Below are positions 8,325 through 16,835 of a stretch of 64,000 bases of DNA, piece by piece. The stretch lies in the NCBI RefSeq assembly GCF_001422045.1, contig NZ_LMLW01000007.1, positions 62,001-126,000 on the forward strand, written 5' to 3'. The DNA comes from Sphingomonas sp. Leaf242. GTDB taxonomy: Bacteria; Pseudomonadota; Alphaproteobacteria; Sphingomonadales; Sphingomonadaceae. Numbering within the stretch: the first letter of the stretch is position 1; every line of letters starts with the position of its first letter. The notes beneath the pieces are model-generated. The model made no database searches. It saw only the letters and a program-made list of their open reading frames with translations, and was not told where the DNA came from. The translations under genes were made by a program, and so were the position numbers.

Positions 8325-8843
8325 TCAACGGACACTCGATTGCGTGAGGCATGCGCCCTTCGGCTTCATCCGCGAGTAGACCACCTCATCCGCCTGTCGA
8401 GAGAACGCATAGAACTTACCACTAAATTCGCTTAGGTGCCGAAGGTATCGTGGTTCGCTGTAATGCTCAGGTAGCAGTGGAAGCGACGTTCCATAGGGGG
8501 ATGCCACGAACGCAAACTGGCCGCCTGTCGTTCGATTTAGGATAATCTTCGCTTTCGTATAAATCGAGTACCCTTGCTTCTCCGCTCTCACTTCATAACC
8601 TGTCGGACTAATACCAGAGTTATCGAATGAAATCGATTTTGCATCGATAAGTAGGCGGGGGGCTACTTTGCTCGCGTAGCAGCCATATACGTAGCGAGGT
8701 TCAATGGGCTCTGGCCGATAACACAGCTTCAAAAGGAGTAACATCGCCAGCACAGGAGTGAATATTATAGCCCACCCGATTAGCTTATCCCGCATACTAA
8801 TCGTTGCGAAAAAGTCGTAATCTCGCCCTTCTGGCTTTTGCAT
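8325..8843 (-). CDS. Hypothetical single-pass membrane protein
   Basis: About 172 residues from ATG 8843 (a longer frame begins at 8921). One clear transmembrane helix, LIGWAIIFTPVLAMLLLLKL, follows the first 20 residues. A roughly 120-residue domain comes after it, with several Tyr and conserved-looking segments (YVYGCYASKVAPRLLIDAK, GQFAFVASPYG). No family is recognised. The local base composition is clearly more AT-rich than the neighbouring genes, which hints at recent acquisition. Confidence 0.55.
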   Translation of the reverse strand: MQKPEGRDYDFFATISMRDKLIGWAIIFTPVLAMLLLLKLCYRPEPIEPRYVYGCYASKVAPRLLIDAKSISFDNSGISPTGYEVRAEKQGYSIYTKAKIILNRTTGGQFAFVASPYGTSLPLLPEHYSEPRYLRHLSEFSGKFYAFSRQADEVVYSRMKPKGACLTQSSVR

Positions 8844-9006
8844 CGTTGTCCACTTTTCGTAACCCGCTCGCGCAAGGTCGCACAACTCCGGGGCAGCGAA
8901 TACCCTTCCCGATCGGTGCAAAAATCAAAGTTTTGCATCATGACACTGGTCAGCTCACGCCCAGAGAGATCCTTACAGGCGATGATACGCGCTATATCAT
9001 GCGCTG

Positions 9007-9546
9007 ATGCGACCGGTCCCAACCACCTTCAATCACGTCTCACTGAAGCAACCTTTGCCCTGGCTCGTGGCTGGCGGGCTGTTCCTGTTTGCGGTGCTAT
9101 TCATCGTACCTAGACACGTCCCTGCTAATGATCCTGCCCCATCGCGGCTCGCTTTTAATGGCTCCACGTCAAAGTCCATTGAATGGGTCGAGATGTGCTT
9201 GGGAAAGGATTGGGGCAGCCGCTTGCCACTGCGTCACCGGGAGGTACCAAAGGCACCGAAGCCGATCGTGCGACTGGATAATCCTGTCCGCCACTTCGTG
9301 ATTGACGTTATCGATGAGGGTTCGGGGCGTGTCATAAAGGGCTACTCGCGCAAGGGAGAGCCATTTAGCAAACGAGAGCATGAGGCGTTGGATGGCTGTC
9401 TGACCGGCGGCGCCTTCGCTCTAGGCGATCCGCGGAATAGGGACGGTAGCTTACCACCGCTTCCGCGACGTGATGCGAAACTCACGGATTTGGCATCAGC
9501 CCGAAATGGGCAGGAAACCGAGGGCCCCGGCGATTCAAAAGACTGA
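9007..9546 (+). CDS. Hypothetical membrane-anchored protein
   Basis: A 179-residue frame. One N-terminal hydrophobic helix (PWLVAGGLFLFAVLFIVP, about residues 18-35) acts as anchor or uncleaved signal. The rest is hydrophilic and contains two cysteines (EMCLGKDWG and LDGCLTGGAF). The C-terminal 40 residues are charged and probably disordered. The compact globular stretch VRHFVIDVIDEGSGRVIKGY suggests a real product. No family is recognised. Confidence 0.5.
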   Translation: MRPVPTTFNHVSLKQPLPWLVAGGLFLFAVLFIVPRHVPANDPAPSRLAFNGSTSKSIEWVEMCLGKDWGSRLPLRHREVPKAPKPIVRLDNPVRHFVIDVIDEGSGRVIKGYSRKGEPFSKREHEALDGCLTGGAFALGDPRNRDGSLPPLPRRDAKLTDLASARNGQETEGPGDSKD

Positions 9547-9882
9547 TGCATCTGGCACCCGCTCATAGGTCGTTTTTCTGGGGTGTGGCCTCCAAAGCGG
9601 AATGTCCGCTTTCCTTCCCTTGCAAGCCGTCGCGGCAATGGATCGTCCGCCAAGCACTACCGCTCAGTCCGATGAACGAACGGCTAAAGCTGGGAGGCGG
9701 GAAAGGACACCTGAATGTCTGGATGTGGGTCAATCAAGGCCAGTGTGATCTGGGGGCGTGATGTATAAACCTCGTCGTCATCTGCATTCGTGATGCGCGT
9801 GCGAGATTGGCACTGCTCGAACGCGTCCAGCAGTGAAGCGCCTATCACACCATTTGCAAAATGCTGCTTCGACATAACGTCA
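9547..9882. other. Intergenic gap with one degraded dispersed repeat
   Basis: No gene is supported here. At about 9592-9630 the sequence GGAATGTCCGCTTTCCTTCCC resembles the GTCCGCTT family of dispersed intergenic repeats found again between 30.9 and 35.6 kb. The rest shows nothing distinctive. Confidence 0.5.
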
Positions 9883-10578
9883 TCAGGTCGAAGATACTGC
9901 TTCCAGACGATAGGCGAAGGCCAGCGTTCCGAACAACACGACGGCCCCGGCGAGGGCGAGTGGCGCGTAGAGACCGACATGCACTAGCAGTCCCGCGCCC
10001 AGCGCCGCGCCGGCAAAGATCGCGATGACGGCGCCCACGCGTCGCCTCCAGTTCGTGCCCGTTCCACCGGCGGCGCGTGAGTCTGCGCTGAGCCCCGTCA
10101 GCGTCAAGGTGAGCACCGTCGTCGTAAGATCCGCCACCTTGAGTTGCCGGATCGTGGCGTTGCGATAGCCCATCGCGATGCCTGTGAGGCCGATGATCAG
10201 GTAGAGCCGCGCCTCAGGCGATTGGGTGGCCACGTCGAACCCCACCGCCGATATCGCGGCGGCCCAGAGCAGCGCCGTTTCCACGACGGCCGATGTCAGG
10301 AGCCAGCGTCGTTCCGATCCTCCTGCATGGACCTTGCCGGTCCGTCCCCCGACGAGCGCGCCGATCATGAAGCTTGCCAGCGCTGCCACGAAGGGCAGGA
10401 TCTTGAATCCCGGCGCGCCCGATGCCGCAAAGCCCAAGAACACGATGTTCCCGGTCATGTTGGCCGTGAAGACCTTGCCGAGACCGAGCACGCTGGCCGC
10501 GTCGACGAGGCCGGTCGTGACGGAAAGCAGGAGTAGCAGCGGGACGCGGGGGTCGTAGGGTGTAGCGGTGGTGGCCAT
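9883..10578 (-). CDS. YoaK/DUF1275 family membrane protein
   Basis: A 231-residue protein with about six membrane helices. The N-terminal LLSVTTGLVDAASVLGLGKVFTANMTGNIVFLG is diagnostic of the YoaK (DUF1275) family. Function is not established for the family. It is the last gene of the long minus-strand run from the AraC regulator, starting 46 bases after the outer-membrane protein gene, so co-transcription is likely but less certain than for the overlapping genes upstream. Confidence 0.88.
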   Translation of the reverse strand: MATTATPYDPRVPLLLLLSVTTGLVDAASVLGLGKVFTANMTGNIVFLGFAASGAPGFKILPFVAALASFMIGALVGGRTGKVHAGGSERRWLLTSAVVETALLWAAAISAVGFDVATQSPEARLYLIIGLTGIAMGYRNATIRQLKVADLTTTVLTLTLTGLSADSRAAGGTGTNWRRRVGAVIAIFAGAALGAGLLVHVGLYAPLALAGAVVLFGTLAFAYRLEAVSST

Positions 10579-10623
10579 GTCGATCTCCAGGATCCGTGTT
10601 CGTGCGAGGAAGATGAGGTTTGG

Positions 10624-11985
10624 TCAGAACCGGAAATTGCTCTCGAGGCCGAGCATGCCGATCGTCCGGCCGGAGCCCGTGTCTTCGAGGAAGCGCCCGG
10701 CGTCGAAGACGGATAGGGATGTCGAGAGTTCGAGTTCCGGCGTTGCCTGCCAGGCCAAGGTCGCCTCGATCTCCTTGCCGATGAAGCGTGCCCTGGACGT
10801 GCCCGGCGCGCGCAGGAGATTGCCGGGAACGTCGTAGACGCCGTCGGCACGCGCGTATCGCCAGTAGGCCATGCCGCTGATGCTGGCGGAGACGTCCGGC
10901 GTTACGGTCATCGCCACACGCGGGTTCACGCTGACGATGTTCGACGGGCCGACTGGCGACAGCTCGCCGAAATATTTGCCTTTTGGAAACATGGCATTGA
11001 ATGTGCCGAGCGTGCGGTCGCCGCTGCGGCGGTCACCGCTGACGATATTGAACCGCATGACGGCATCCGGTGCAAATGGGGCGTTGGGGAAGGTTCTTCC
11101 GACTTCTGTACCGAGCGTCCATGCACCGATCCTATTGCCGGCGAAGCGGCCGAACTGCGCGACGCCCTCGATATTCCAGTGCCAGTCGCCGGCGGTTCCG
11201 AACGACCGCGCGCCGACGCTGTGACGCAGTTCGCGCCCGGTGCGTCCGCCGAACGCGGCGAGGGCATTGCGGTAACCGAGATAATAGATGTCGAGACCGG
11301 GAAGCGTGGCGTAGGCGCTCCAGAGCGACTTGCTGTGGGAGCGCGTGTCGTCGAACGACTTCGGACCTGGCTGTACCGGACGCACCGCCAGCAAGCTGAC
11401 GGTTGCCGCCCCGATCCGAACGATGCCCCGCGCGCCGTCGAAAGCCAGCGGTACGTTCGGGCCGTAACGCGTGCCGACGAGGCGTTCGGTGCCGAGCGAG
11501 AGCATCTGCCGGCCGCCGCGCAATGTCACCGGGCCAATCTCGACATCCGCAAAGCCCTGGAGCAGGTCCACACGCGTCTGATCGACAGGGCTGGCGGAGG
11601 GCGCGATGCCTGCCGCATAGGCGACGATCGGCTGGACGAACGCGCGCGCTTTTCCGATATGCAGGTCGGCGTAGGGGACGACGCGCGCCCAGAGGTATCC
11701 GTCGTCGGGCGCGTAAGCGTCGCCCCAAAGATTATCGTGGTACTTCTCGTTGCGCAGGCGGAATTCGACTCCGGTGGTCAGATAGGCGTCGTCCGCGATC
11801 GGGATGTATTTGAACGGGCCCGTCCAATGGTCCTTCCGTTCGGCTGGATCTACGAGCTTCGTCCAATCCTCGTCGTAGCGCGTGATGGTCAGCGTCGGCG
11901 GCTGCCACGCCTCGGTCTGCGCTGCCGCCGGGGCAGCCGACGCCAACCCCAGCAGCAGGAGGCACCGGCGGGAGATTTCAGGCAC
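10624..11985 (-). CDS. Alginate-export-family outer-membrane channel
   Basis: A 453-residue protein with a signal peptide (RRCLLLLGLASAAPAAAQ, cleavage after about residue 22) and a C-terminus ending NFRF, the terminal aromatic residue typical of beta-barrels. Segments such as DGYLWARVVPYADLHIG, RGGRQMLSLGTERLVGTRYGPN and FFGELSPVGPSN-like stretches match the 'alginate export' porin family (AlgE-like), whose members also serve as general or aromatic-compound channels in sphingomonads. Its start overlaps the DoxX stop by 8 bases. It probably admits the substrate of the enzymes encoded upstream in the operon. Confidence 0.8.
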   Translation of the reverse strand: MPEISRRCLLLLGLASAAPAAAQTEAWQPPTLTITRYDEDWTKLVDPAERKDHWTGPFKYIPIADDAYLTTGVEFRLRNEKYHDNLWGDAYAPDDGYLWARVVPYADLHIGKARAFVQPIVAYAAGIAPSASPVDQTRVDLLQGFADVEIGPVTLRGGRQMLSLGTERLVGTRYGPNVPLAFDGARGIVRIGAATVSLLAVRPVQPGPKSFDDTRSHSKSLWSAYATLPGLDIYYLGYRNALAAFGGRTGRELRHSVGARSFGTAGDWHWNIEGVAQFGRFAGNRIGAWTLGTEVGRTFPNAPFAPDAVMRFNIVSGDRRSGDRTLGTFNAMFPKGKYFGELSPVGPSNIVSVNPRVAMTVTPDVSASISGMAYWRYARADGVYDVPGNLLRAPGTSRARFIGKEIEATLAWQATPELELSTSLSVFDAGRFLEDTGSGRTIGMLGLESNFRF

Positions 11986-12406
11986 GTCTCGCGTCCAGCT
12001 CCGTGACCATGGCTGCGAGGACGAACCCGCCGATCAGGCCGAGATGCTCGAAGAAGGTGTTGGTGGCCATGAAACGTTCCTGGCCGGCAGGCATCGCCCA
12101 GAACGCGTTGGCGGTGATGGCGGCGAACAGCGTGAAGACGCCAAGCATGCCTGCGCCGAGCCAGACGAGCCGACCCGACAGGATCAGCAGTGGGCCGACG
12201 ATTTCGATCGCGATCGTCAGCGCCGCCCATACGGCGGGCGGGTGCATGCCGAAATGCGCCTGTTCGGCGACCGCGGCGGTCCAGTCGCTCGCCTTCACGA
12301 TTCCGCCGAGCAGATACGCCCCGACGAGCGCAAGGCGGGCAAGGAATCCCGTCCAGCGCCAGTCGAGAATGGCCTCGACCAAACGCGGTGCGCGCGCCGC
12401 GGTCAT
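11978..12406 (-). CDS. DoxX-family membrane protein
   Basis: A 142-residue, four-helix inner-membrane protein. Features of the DoxX family are GAYLLGGIVKASDW in helix 1, EIVGPLLILSGRLVWLGAGML in the middle and LGLIGGFVLAAM near the end. DoxX proteins occur in redox-related membrane complexes, and many members have no assigned role. Its ATG overlaps the stop of the VOC gene (ATGA at 12403-12406) and its own end overlaps the porin gene, so it sits firmly inside the operon. Confidence 0.85.
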   Translation of the reverse strand: MTAARAPRLVEAILDWRWTGFLARLALVGAYLLGGIVKASDWTAAVAEQAHFGMHPPAVWAALTIAIEIVGPLLILSGRLVWLGAGMLGVFTLFAAITANAFWAMPAGQERFMATNTFFEHLGLIGGFVLAAMVTELDARRA

Positions 12407-13302
12407 CGTGCGATCGGCGAATGGATCTCAGCGATGTAGCCGCCGGGGAAGCGAACGATCGCCGATTGCCGGTCGCCCTCGGTATGTGGCTCGACCAGCG
12501 TTTCGACGCCGAGCGCTTTTGCCTTGGCCAGCGTGGCTTGAAGGCTGCCCACCTCATAGCCGGTCACGTCGCGGCCATAGGGCCATGGGAGCTGGTTGTC
12601 GGATACCATTACGGTCGTCTTGCCGTAACCGGATGCGACGCGGATACGGCGATAGTGCGTGCCGGGCCTGCCGATGTCGCTGCCATCCGCCGCCTTGTCG
12701 TCGGCAACGACCTTGCCGTGGGCGAAGCCGGCCCAGCTCTTCACGAAGGCGTCCGCGGCATCGGGCGTCAGGTAGACGCGGTTTTCGGGAACGGTGGTCA
12801 GCGCCGGATAGTTCGGCTTGGCGGTGTGCCAGTAGATCTGCATGCCGACTCCGCCCGGCCATTGGACGACAGCATCGCGCCCGATGGGATCGGGGAACGT
12901 CGTTATGGTGCGGGTCGCGCCGTGCTTGACCGCCGACGCGACGGCCGCGTCGATGTCGGTGACGAGATAGCCGTTGCGCTCGCTGCCGAACGGGAACGGG
13001 ATTGGCGTGGTGAAGCCGAATACCGAGATCGATCCGGCGGGGGTCAGGACGAGTTGGGAGAGGGTCTTGCTGGTCGTCGGCGTGACCTGGAATGCACCCT
13101 TTTTCGTGGCTGTGCCGCCGAACGTCGCGGTCAGGCTGGCGACGAAGCGGTCGAAGTCCTCCGGCGCGACGTAGACATGGGTCGTGTCGTATTGCGGGCC
13201 GACCGAATAGTCGGCGGATGTCGGCGCTTCGCGGGCGAGGCCGGGCGCGGAGGGCGACAGGCCGAGCAGGGCTACGGCGATGAGTAGGTTCGTTCGTGTC
13301 AT
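12403..13302 (-). CDS. Exported VOC/glyoxalase-like protein
   Basis: A 299-residue protein. The ATG at 13302 was chosen because GGGGAGA precedes it at proper distance and it opens a signal peptide (NLLIAVALLGLSPSAPGLA). The mature part contains two vicinal-oxygen-chelate half domains: one from about residue 35 (YDTTHVYVAPEDFDRFVASL, ending VVQWPGGVGMQIYW), the second from about 165 (NRVYLTPDAADAFVKSWAGF, ending AIVRFPGGYIAEIHSPI). Glyoxalase/dioxygenase-fold proteins bind a metal through His/Glu, and HVYV, QIYW and EIHS are plausible ligand positions. The reaction is unknown. A periplasmic location is unusual for this fold. Confidence 0.8.
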   Translation of the reverse strand: MTRTNLLIAVALLGLSPSAPGLAREAPTSADYSVGPQYDTTHVYVAPEDFDRFVASLTATFGGTATKKGAFQVTPTTSKTLSQLVLTPAGSISVFGFTTPIPFPFGSERNGYLVTDIDAAVASAVKHGATRTITTFPDPIGRDAVVQWPGGVGMQIYWHTAKPNYPALTTVPENRVYLTPDAADAFVKSWAGFAHGKVVADDKAADGSDIGRPGTHYRRIRVASGYGKTTVMVSDNQLPWPYGRDVTGYEVGSLQATLAKAKALGVETLVEPHTEGDRQSAIVRFPGGYIAEIHSPIAR

Positions 13303-13322
13303 TCTCAGTCTCCCCATCATGA

Positions 13323-15248
13323 TCAGACCGCCCAGCAGCCACAGCCGAACGCACCCCAGAAACTCTGGACGTCCGCCACGGGGACGTCGCGGCCGAGTGC
13401 TGCGGCATGGTCGTGGCCGTGGACCGAGCATCCGCTCGCGCAGCCGCACGCAGCGGCAAGTTTCACCGAGGCTTCAGGCGTGCGGTGGTAGCCGCCGAAC
13501 GTCGCGACCGGGGACCAGTCGGGCATTGGCTTCGGCAGCGAGGGCGCAAGCGGGGCGTAGTCGCCTTCGCCGAACACCACTTTGCCGCCGAGCAATGTCA
13601 GGACGGAGCGCAGATGCGGGATGTCGGTCTCGGGAACGGTCAGGTAATCGTCCGACAGTACCGCGAGATCAGCGAGCTGCCCGACCTTGATCCGGCCCTT
13701 CTTGCCGACCTCGTTCGAGAACCAGGTGTTCTCGTGCGTCCACATCGCCAGCGCTTTCTCGCGGCTGACGCGGTTGGCACCGGGATAGAGACCGAGACCG
13801 CCGACGGTCCTGCCGGTCACCAGCCAGTTGAGTGACACCCAAGGATTGTAGCTGGCCACCCGCGTCGCGTCGGTGCCGGCGCCGACATGGATCCCGGCGG
13901 CGAGCATCTTCGCGATCGGCGGCGTCCGCTCGGCGGCCTTGGCACCGTAGCGTTCGACGAAATACTCGCCCTGGTACGCCATGCGGTGCTGGACCGCGAT
14001 GCCACCGCCGAGCGCTGCGATCCGGTCGATGTTACGGTCGGTGATCGTCTCGGCGTGGTCGAAGAACCAGTTGATCCCGTCGAACGGAATGTCCTTCGCG
14101 ACCTTCTCGTACACGTCGAGCGCGCGGCCGATCGTCTGGTCGTAAGTCGCGTGAAGGCGCCACGGCCATTTATGCTCGGCGAGCAGGCGGATGACGGGTT
14201 CGAGGTCGTCTTCCATGCTGGCCGGCATATCTGGGCGCTCGACGCGAAAATCCTCGAAGTCGGCGGCGGAATAGACCAGCATCTCGCCGGCGCCGTTGTG
14301 CCGGTACGTGTCGTCGCCTTGGCCCGGCGTGACCTGCTTCACCCAGCCCTGGAAGTCGGCGAGTTCCTCTTTCGGCTTCTGCGTGAAGAGGTTGTAGCTG
14401 ATGCGCAGCGTCAACTGGTCGTCGGCGTGCAGCTTCTCGATGATCGCATAGTCGTCGGGATAGTTCTGGAAGCCGCCCCCGGCATCGATGACCCCGGTGA
14501 CGCCGAGCGAGTTCATTTCGCGCATGAAGTGGCGGGTGGAGTTGAGCTGATACTCCGGCGGGAGCTTCGGTCCCTTGGCGAGCGTCGAATAGAGGATCGT
14601 CGCATTGGGCTGCGCGAGCAGCAGCCCGGTCGGGTTGCCCGCCGCATCGCGGACGATCTCGCCGCCCGGCGGGTTGGGCGTGGCCTTGCGGTAGCCGACC
14701 ACGCGCAAGGCTGCGGCGTTGAGGAGCGCGCGGTCGTAGAGGTGGAGGATGAACACCGGCGTATCGGGCGCGACGGCGTTCAGTTCGGCGATCGTCGGCA
14801 GGCGCTTCTCGGCGAACTGGTGCTCGGTGAAGCCGCCGACGACGCGCACCCATTGCGGGGCGGGGGTGTTGTCGACCTGTCGCTTGAGCATCGCCATCGC
14901 GTCGGCGAGGCTCGGTACGCCATCCCAGCGGAGTTCGAGGTTATAGTTCAGCCCGCCGCGGATGATGTGCACGTGGCTGTCGATCAGCCCGGGAATGACC
15001 CGCCGTCCGCCCGCGTCGATCACGGTCGCTTGCGGCGCGGCGGCGCGAACCTCCTGCTCGGAGCCGACCACGAGGAACGTGCCGTCGCGGATCGCGATCG
15101 CCTGCGCTTCGGGGTTCTCGCGGTCGAGCGTCGTCACTTTCGCGTTGACGAGGATCAGGTCGGACATGGTCGGTCTCCGGTTTCCGGCTAGCAGCGGGGC
15201 CAGCGTCGCCGCCGCCCCGCCGAGGATGGTCGTGCGGCGGTCAATCAC
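13323..15248 (-). CDS. Tat-exported amidohydrolase (YtcJ-like, amidohydrolase 3)
   Basis: A 641-residue protein. The GTG start at 15248 overlaps the XapX stop (GTGA) and gives a twin-arginine signal, DRRTTILGGAAATLAPLLAG. The catalytic part shows GLIDSHVHIIRGG (H-x-H metal ligands), LHLYDRALLNAAALR, RLHATYDQT, FFDHAETIT and GAGTDATRVASYNPW, as in YtcJ-type amidohydrolases that cleave N-acyl or formamide bonds. The last 45 residues are an unusual Cys/His-rich tail (ACGCASGCSVHGHDH ... FGCGCWAV) outside the enzyme domain, which may bind metal. It is co-transcribed with an isochorismatase-like hydrolase, a VOC protein and an outer-membrane channel, suggesting degradation of a small imported compound. 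Confidence 0.85.
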   Translation of the reverse strand: MIDRRTTILGGAAATLAPLLAGNRRPTMSDLILVNAKVTTLDRENPEAQAIAIRDGTFLVVGSEQEVRAAAPQATVIDAGGRRVIPGLIDSHVHIIRGGLNYNLELRWDGVPSLADAMAMLKRQVDNTPAPQWVRVVGGFTEHQFAEKRLPTIAELNAVAPDTPVFILHLYDRALLNAAALRVVGYRKATPNPPGGEIVRDAAGNPTGLLLAQPNATILYSTLAKGPKLPPEYQLNSTRHFMREMNSLGVTGVIDAGGGFQNYPDDYAIIEKLHADDQLTLRISYNLFTQKPKEELADFQGWVKQVTPGQGDDTYRHNGAGEMLVYSAADFEDFRVERPDMPASMEDDLEPVIRLLAEHKWPWRLHATYDQTIGRALDVYEKVAKDIPFDGINWFFDHAETITDRNIDRIAALGGGIAVQHRMAYQGEYFVERYGAKAAERTPPIAKMLAAGIHVGAGTDATRVASYNPWVSLNWLVTGRTVGGLGLYPGANRVSREKALAMWTHENTWFSNEVGKKGRIKVGQLADLAVLSDDYLTVPETDIPHLRSVLTLLGGKVVFGEGDYAPLAPSLPKPMPDWSPVATFGGYHRTPEASVKLAAACGCASGCSVHGHDHAAALGRDVPVADVQSFWGAFGCGCWAV

Positions 15249-15496
15249 GCCGCATCGTCGTGGCGATGGCCGGGCAGCATCCCGAACACATGGTCGGTAC
15301 ACGCCGCCCGGATCGCCGCGGCCTTGTCGCGGCTCGCCCACAGGCTTTTCGCGAGCGGCACCGCCTGCTCGCCGAGCAATATCCCGGCGAGCCCGATCAG
15401 CGCGATCGTCGGCGGGGCCGGCGACCGCACCTTCAGCAACGCATAGATCACGCCGACGAACAGGCCGGCAGCGAGCGAGATCAGGTACGGCCGCAC
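15245..15496 (-). CDS. XapX domain protein
   Basis: An 83-residue membrane protein from GTG 15496, which lies 4 bases after the hydrolase stop. The sequence LISLAAGLFVGVIYALLKVRSPAPP followed by TIALIGLAGILLGEQ is the XapX domain, a two-helix motif of unknown function. A charged tail ending HGHRHDDAA-like residues (GMLPGHRHDDAA) follows. Its stop overlaps the amidohydrolase start. XapX proteins are repeatedly found next to small hydrolase genes, and a role as transport helper or membrane anchor is only a guess. Confidence 0.85.
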   Translation of the reverse strand: MRPYLISLAAGLFVGVIYALLKVRSPAPPTIALIGLAGILLGEQAVPLAKSLWASRDKAAAIRAACTDHVFGMLPGHRHDDAA

Positions 15497-15500
15497 CGGA

Positions 15501-16160
15501 TCAGTGCCCGCCTTCGGACGCGCCGAACATCGTCTTGGCGTAGGTGATCCCGAGCCCGTAGGCGCCGGCGAATTTCCGCGCGACGCCGGTGACCGCATCG
15601 TAGGTTTCGGTCCGCGCCCAGTCGCGCTGCAGTTCGAGAAGATACTGAACCGAGGTCATCGGCACCGCGCCAAGCTGGATCATCCGCTGCACCGCGCGCT
15701 CATGCGCCTCGACCGAAACGTCGCCGCAAGCGTCGCTGATAAAAAACGCCTCGAAGCCCTGGTCGATCGCCGATGCGACCGGTCCGACGATGCAGACGCC
15801 CGTCCAAAGCCCGGCGAACACGATCCGCGTCTTGCCGATCCGGTTGACCTCGTCGATCACCGCGGCGTCCTCCCAGGTGTTCATTGAGGTGCGGTCGAGC
15901 AGCGGCTCGCCGGGGAACGCGTCGGTGATCTCGCTGAACATCGGCCCCGAAAAGCTGTCGACCGCGACCGTCGTCAGGATCGTCGGCACGTCGAACACCG
16001 CTGCGGCATGGCTGATGAGGGCAGCATTGTTGCGCAGCAATTCGGTCGCGATCGACTTGGTGGCAAACGCCATCTGCGACTGGAAATCGATCATTACCAG
16101 CGTGTGATCGGTCGGCGAAATCAAGGACGCGCCGGGCGTGGCGGTGGCAGTAATGGTCAT
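15501..16160 (-). CDS. Isochorismatase-like cysteine hydrolase (YcaC type)
   Basis: A 219-residue protein of the isochorismatase-like hydrolase superfamily. Asp of LVMIDFQSQM, the Lys in the segment before AFAT..., and Cys of AGLWTGVCIVG form the usual D-K-C triad of this fold. The layout and length match the YcaC subgroup, for which no physiological substrate is agreed; relatives hydrolyse amides and ureas. It is the first structural gene after the AraC regulator (27 bases downstream) and precedes XapX and the amidohydrolase. Confidence 0.87.
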   Translation of the reverse strand: MTITATATPGASLISPTDHTLVMIDFQSQMAFATKSIATELLRNNAALISHAAAVFDVPTILTTVAVDSFSGPMFSEITDAFPGEPLLDRTSMNTWEDAAVIDEVNRIGKTRIVFAGLWTGVCIVGPVASAIDQGFEAFFISDACGDVSVEAHERAVQRMIQLGAVPMTSVQYLLELQRDWARTETYDAVTGVARKFAGAYGLGITYAKTMFGASEGGH

Positions 16161-16187
16161 GATAGTCTCCCGTTGGAAAAAGGTCGG

Positions 16188-16718
16188 TCAGCGCGCCTGC
16201 CAGGTGCGGCGCCAGATCAGCGGGGTCGCACCGACCACGCGGCGGAACAGCCGGGTCAGGTGCGCCTGGTCGGTGAGCCCGCAGGCGTAGGCGATGTGGC
16301 TGAGCGTATCGTCGGTCTGCAGCATCAGCGTCTGCGCGCGGCGGACGCGCTGGCGGATCAGGAAGGCGTGCGGCGTCTCGCCCGTCGACACCTTGAACGC
16401 ACGGCAGAAATGCCCGGTACTGAGCCGCGCGACCTCGGCGAGTGCGTCGACCCCGATCGTCGCGCCGAGATACGCATCGATATGTTGGACAACGTTGCGC
16501 AATTGCCACGCCGCTAGCCCACCTTTGACGGGCTTGGCCTTCAACGGCGAGCCGCTGGTGCCATCGTCGGCAAACATCGCCGCGAGCCGCTCCAGATAAT
16601 GCCGCGCAACCTGCGGATTGTGATCGAGCGTGCTGACCGCATTCGCGACCAGGCTGGCGGCCACCGTCGGCACGAACCCGCGTGGCAGTGCGGGCGCGGG
16701 AGGAAGAATATGCAGCAT
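16188..16718 (-). CDS. AraC-family transcriptional regulator
   Basis: A 176-residue regulator. The C-terminal 100 residues form the paired helix-turn-helix of AraC/XylS proteins: LAEVARLSTGHFCRAFKVSTGETPHAFLI, then TLSHIAYACGLTDQAHLTRLFRRVVGATP. The N-terminal 75 residues are short and lack a recognisable cupin sensor. It reads in the same direction as the following operon and ends 27 bases before it, so it is either its first gene or its immediate regulator. Confidence 0.88.
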   Translation of the reverse strand: MLHILPPAPALPRGFVPTVAASLVANAVSTLDHNPQVARHYLERLAAMFADDGTSGSPLKAKPVKGGLAAWQLRNVVQHIDAYLGATIGVDALAEVARLSTGHFCRAFKVSTGETPHAFLIRQRVRRAQTLMLQTDDTLSHIAYACGLTDQAHLTRLFRRVVGATPLIWRRTWQAR

Positions 16719-16835
16719 CGCCTGGGTCTCCGTCGCAGTCTGTACGAAGGAGCATAGGGGATGCGGATCGATCGCCTGCGCCCCGGCCGGGGTGGCGTGC
16801 GCCCCCTCTTTAGAGGCAGGTGATGTCGCCTCGGA

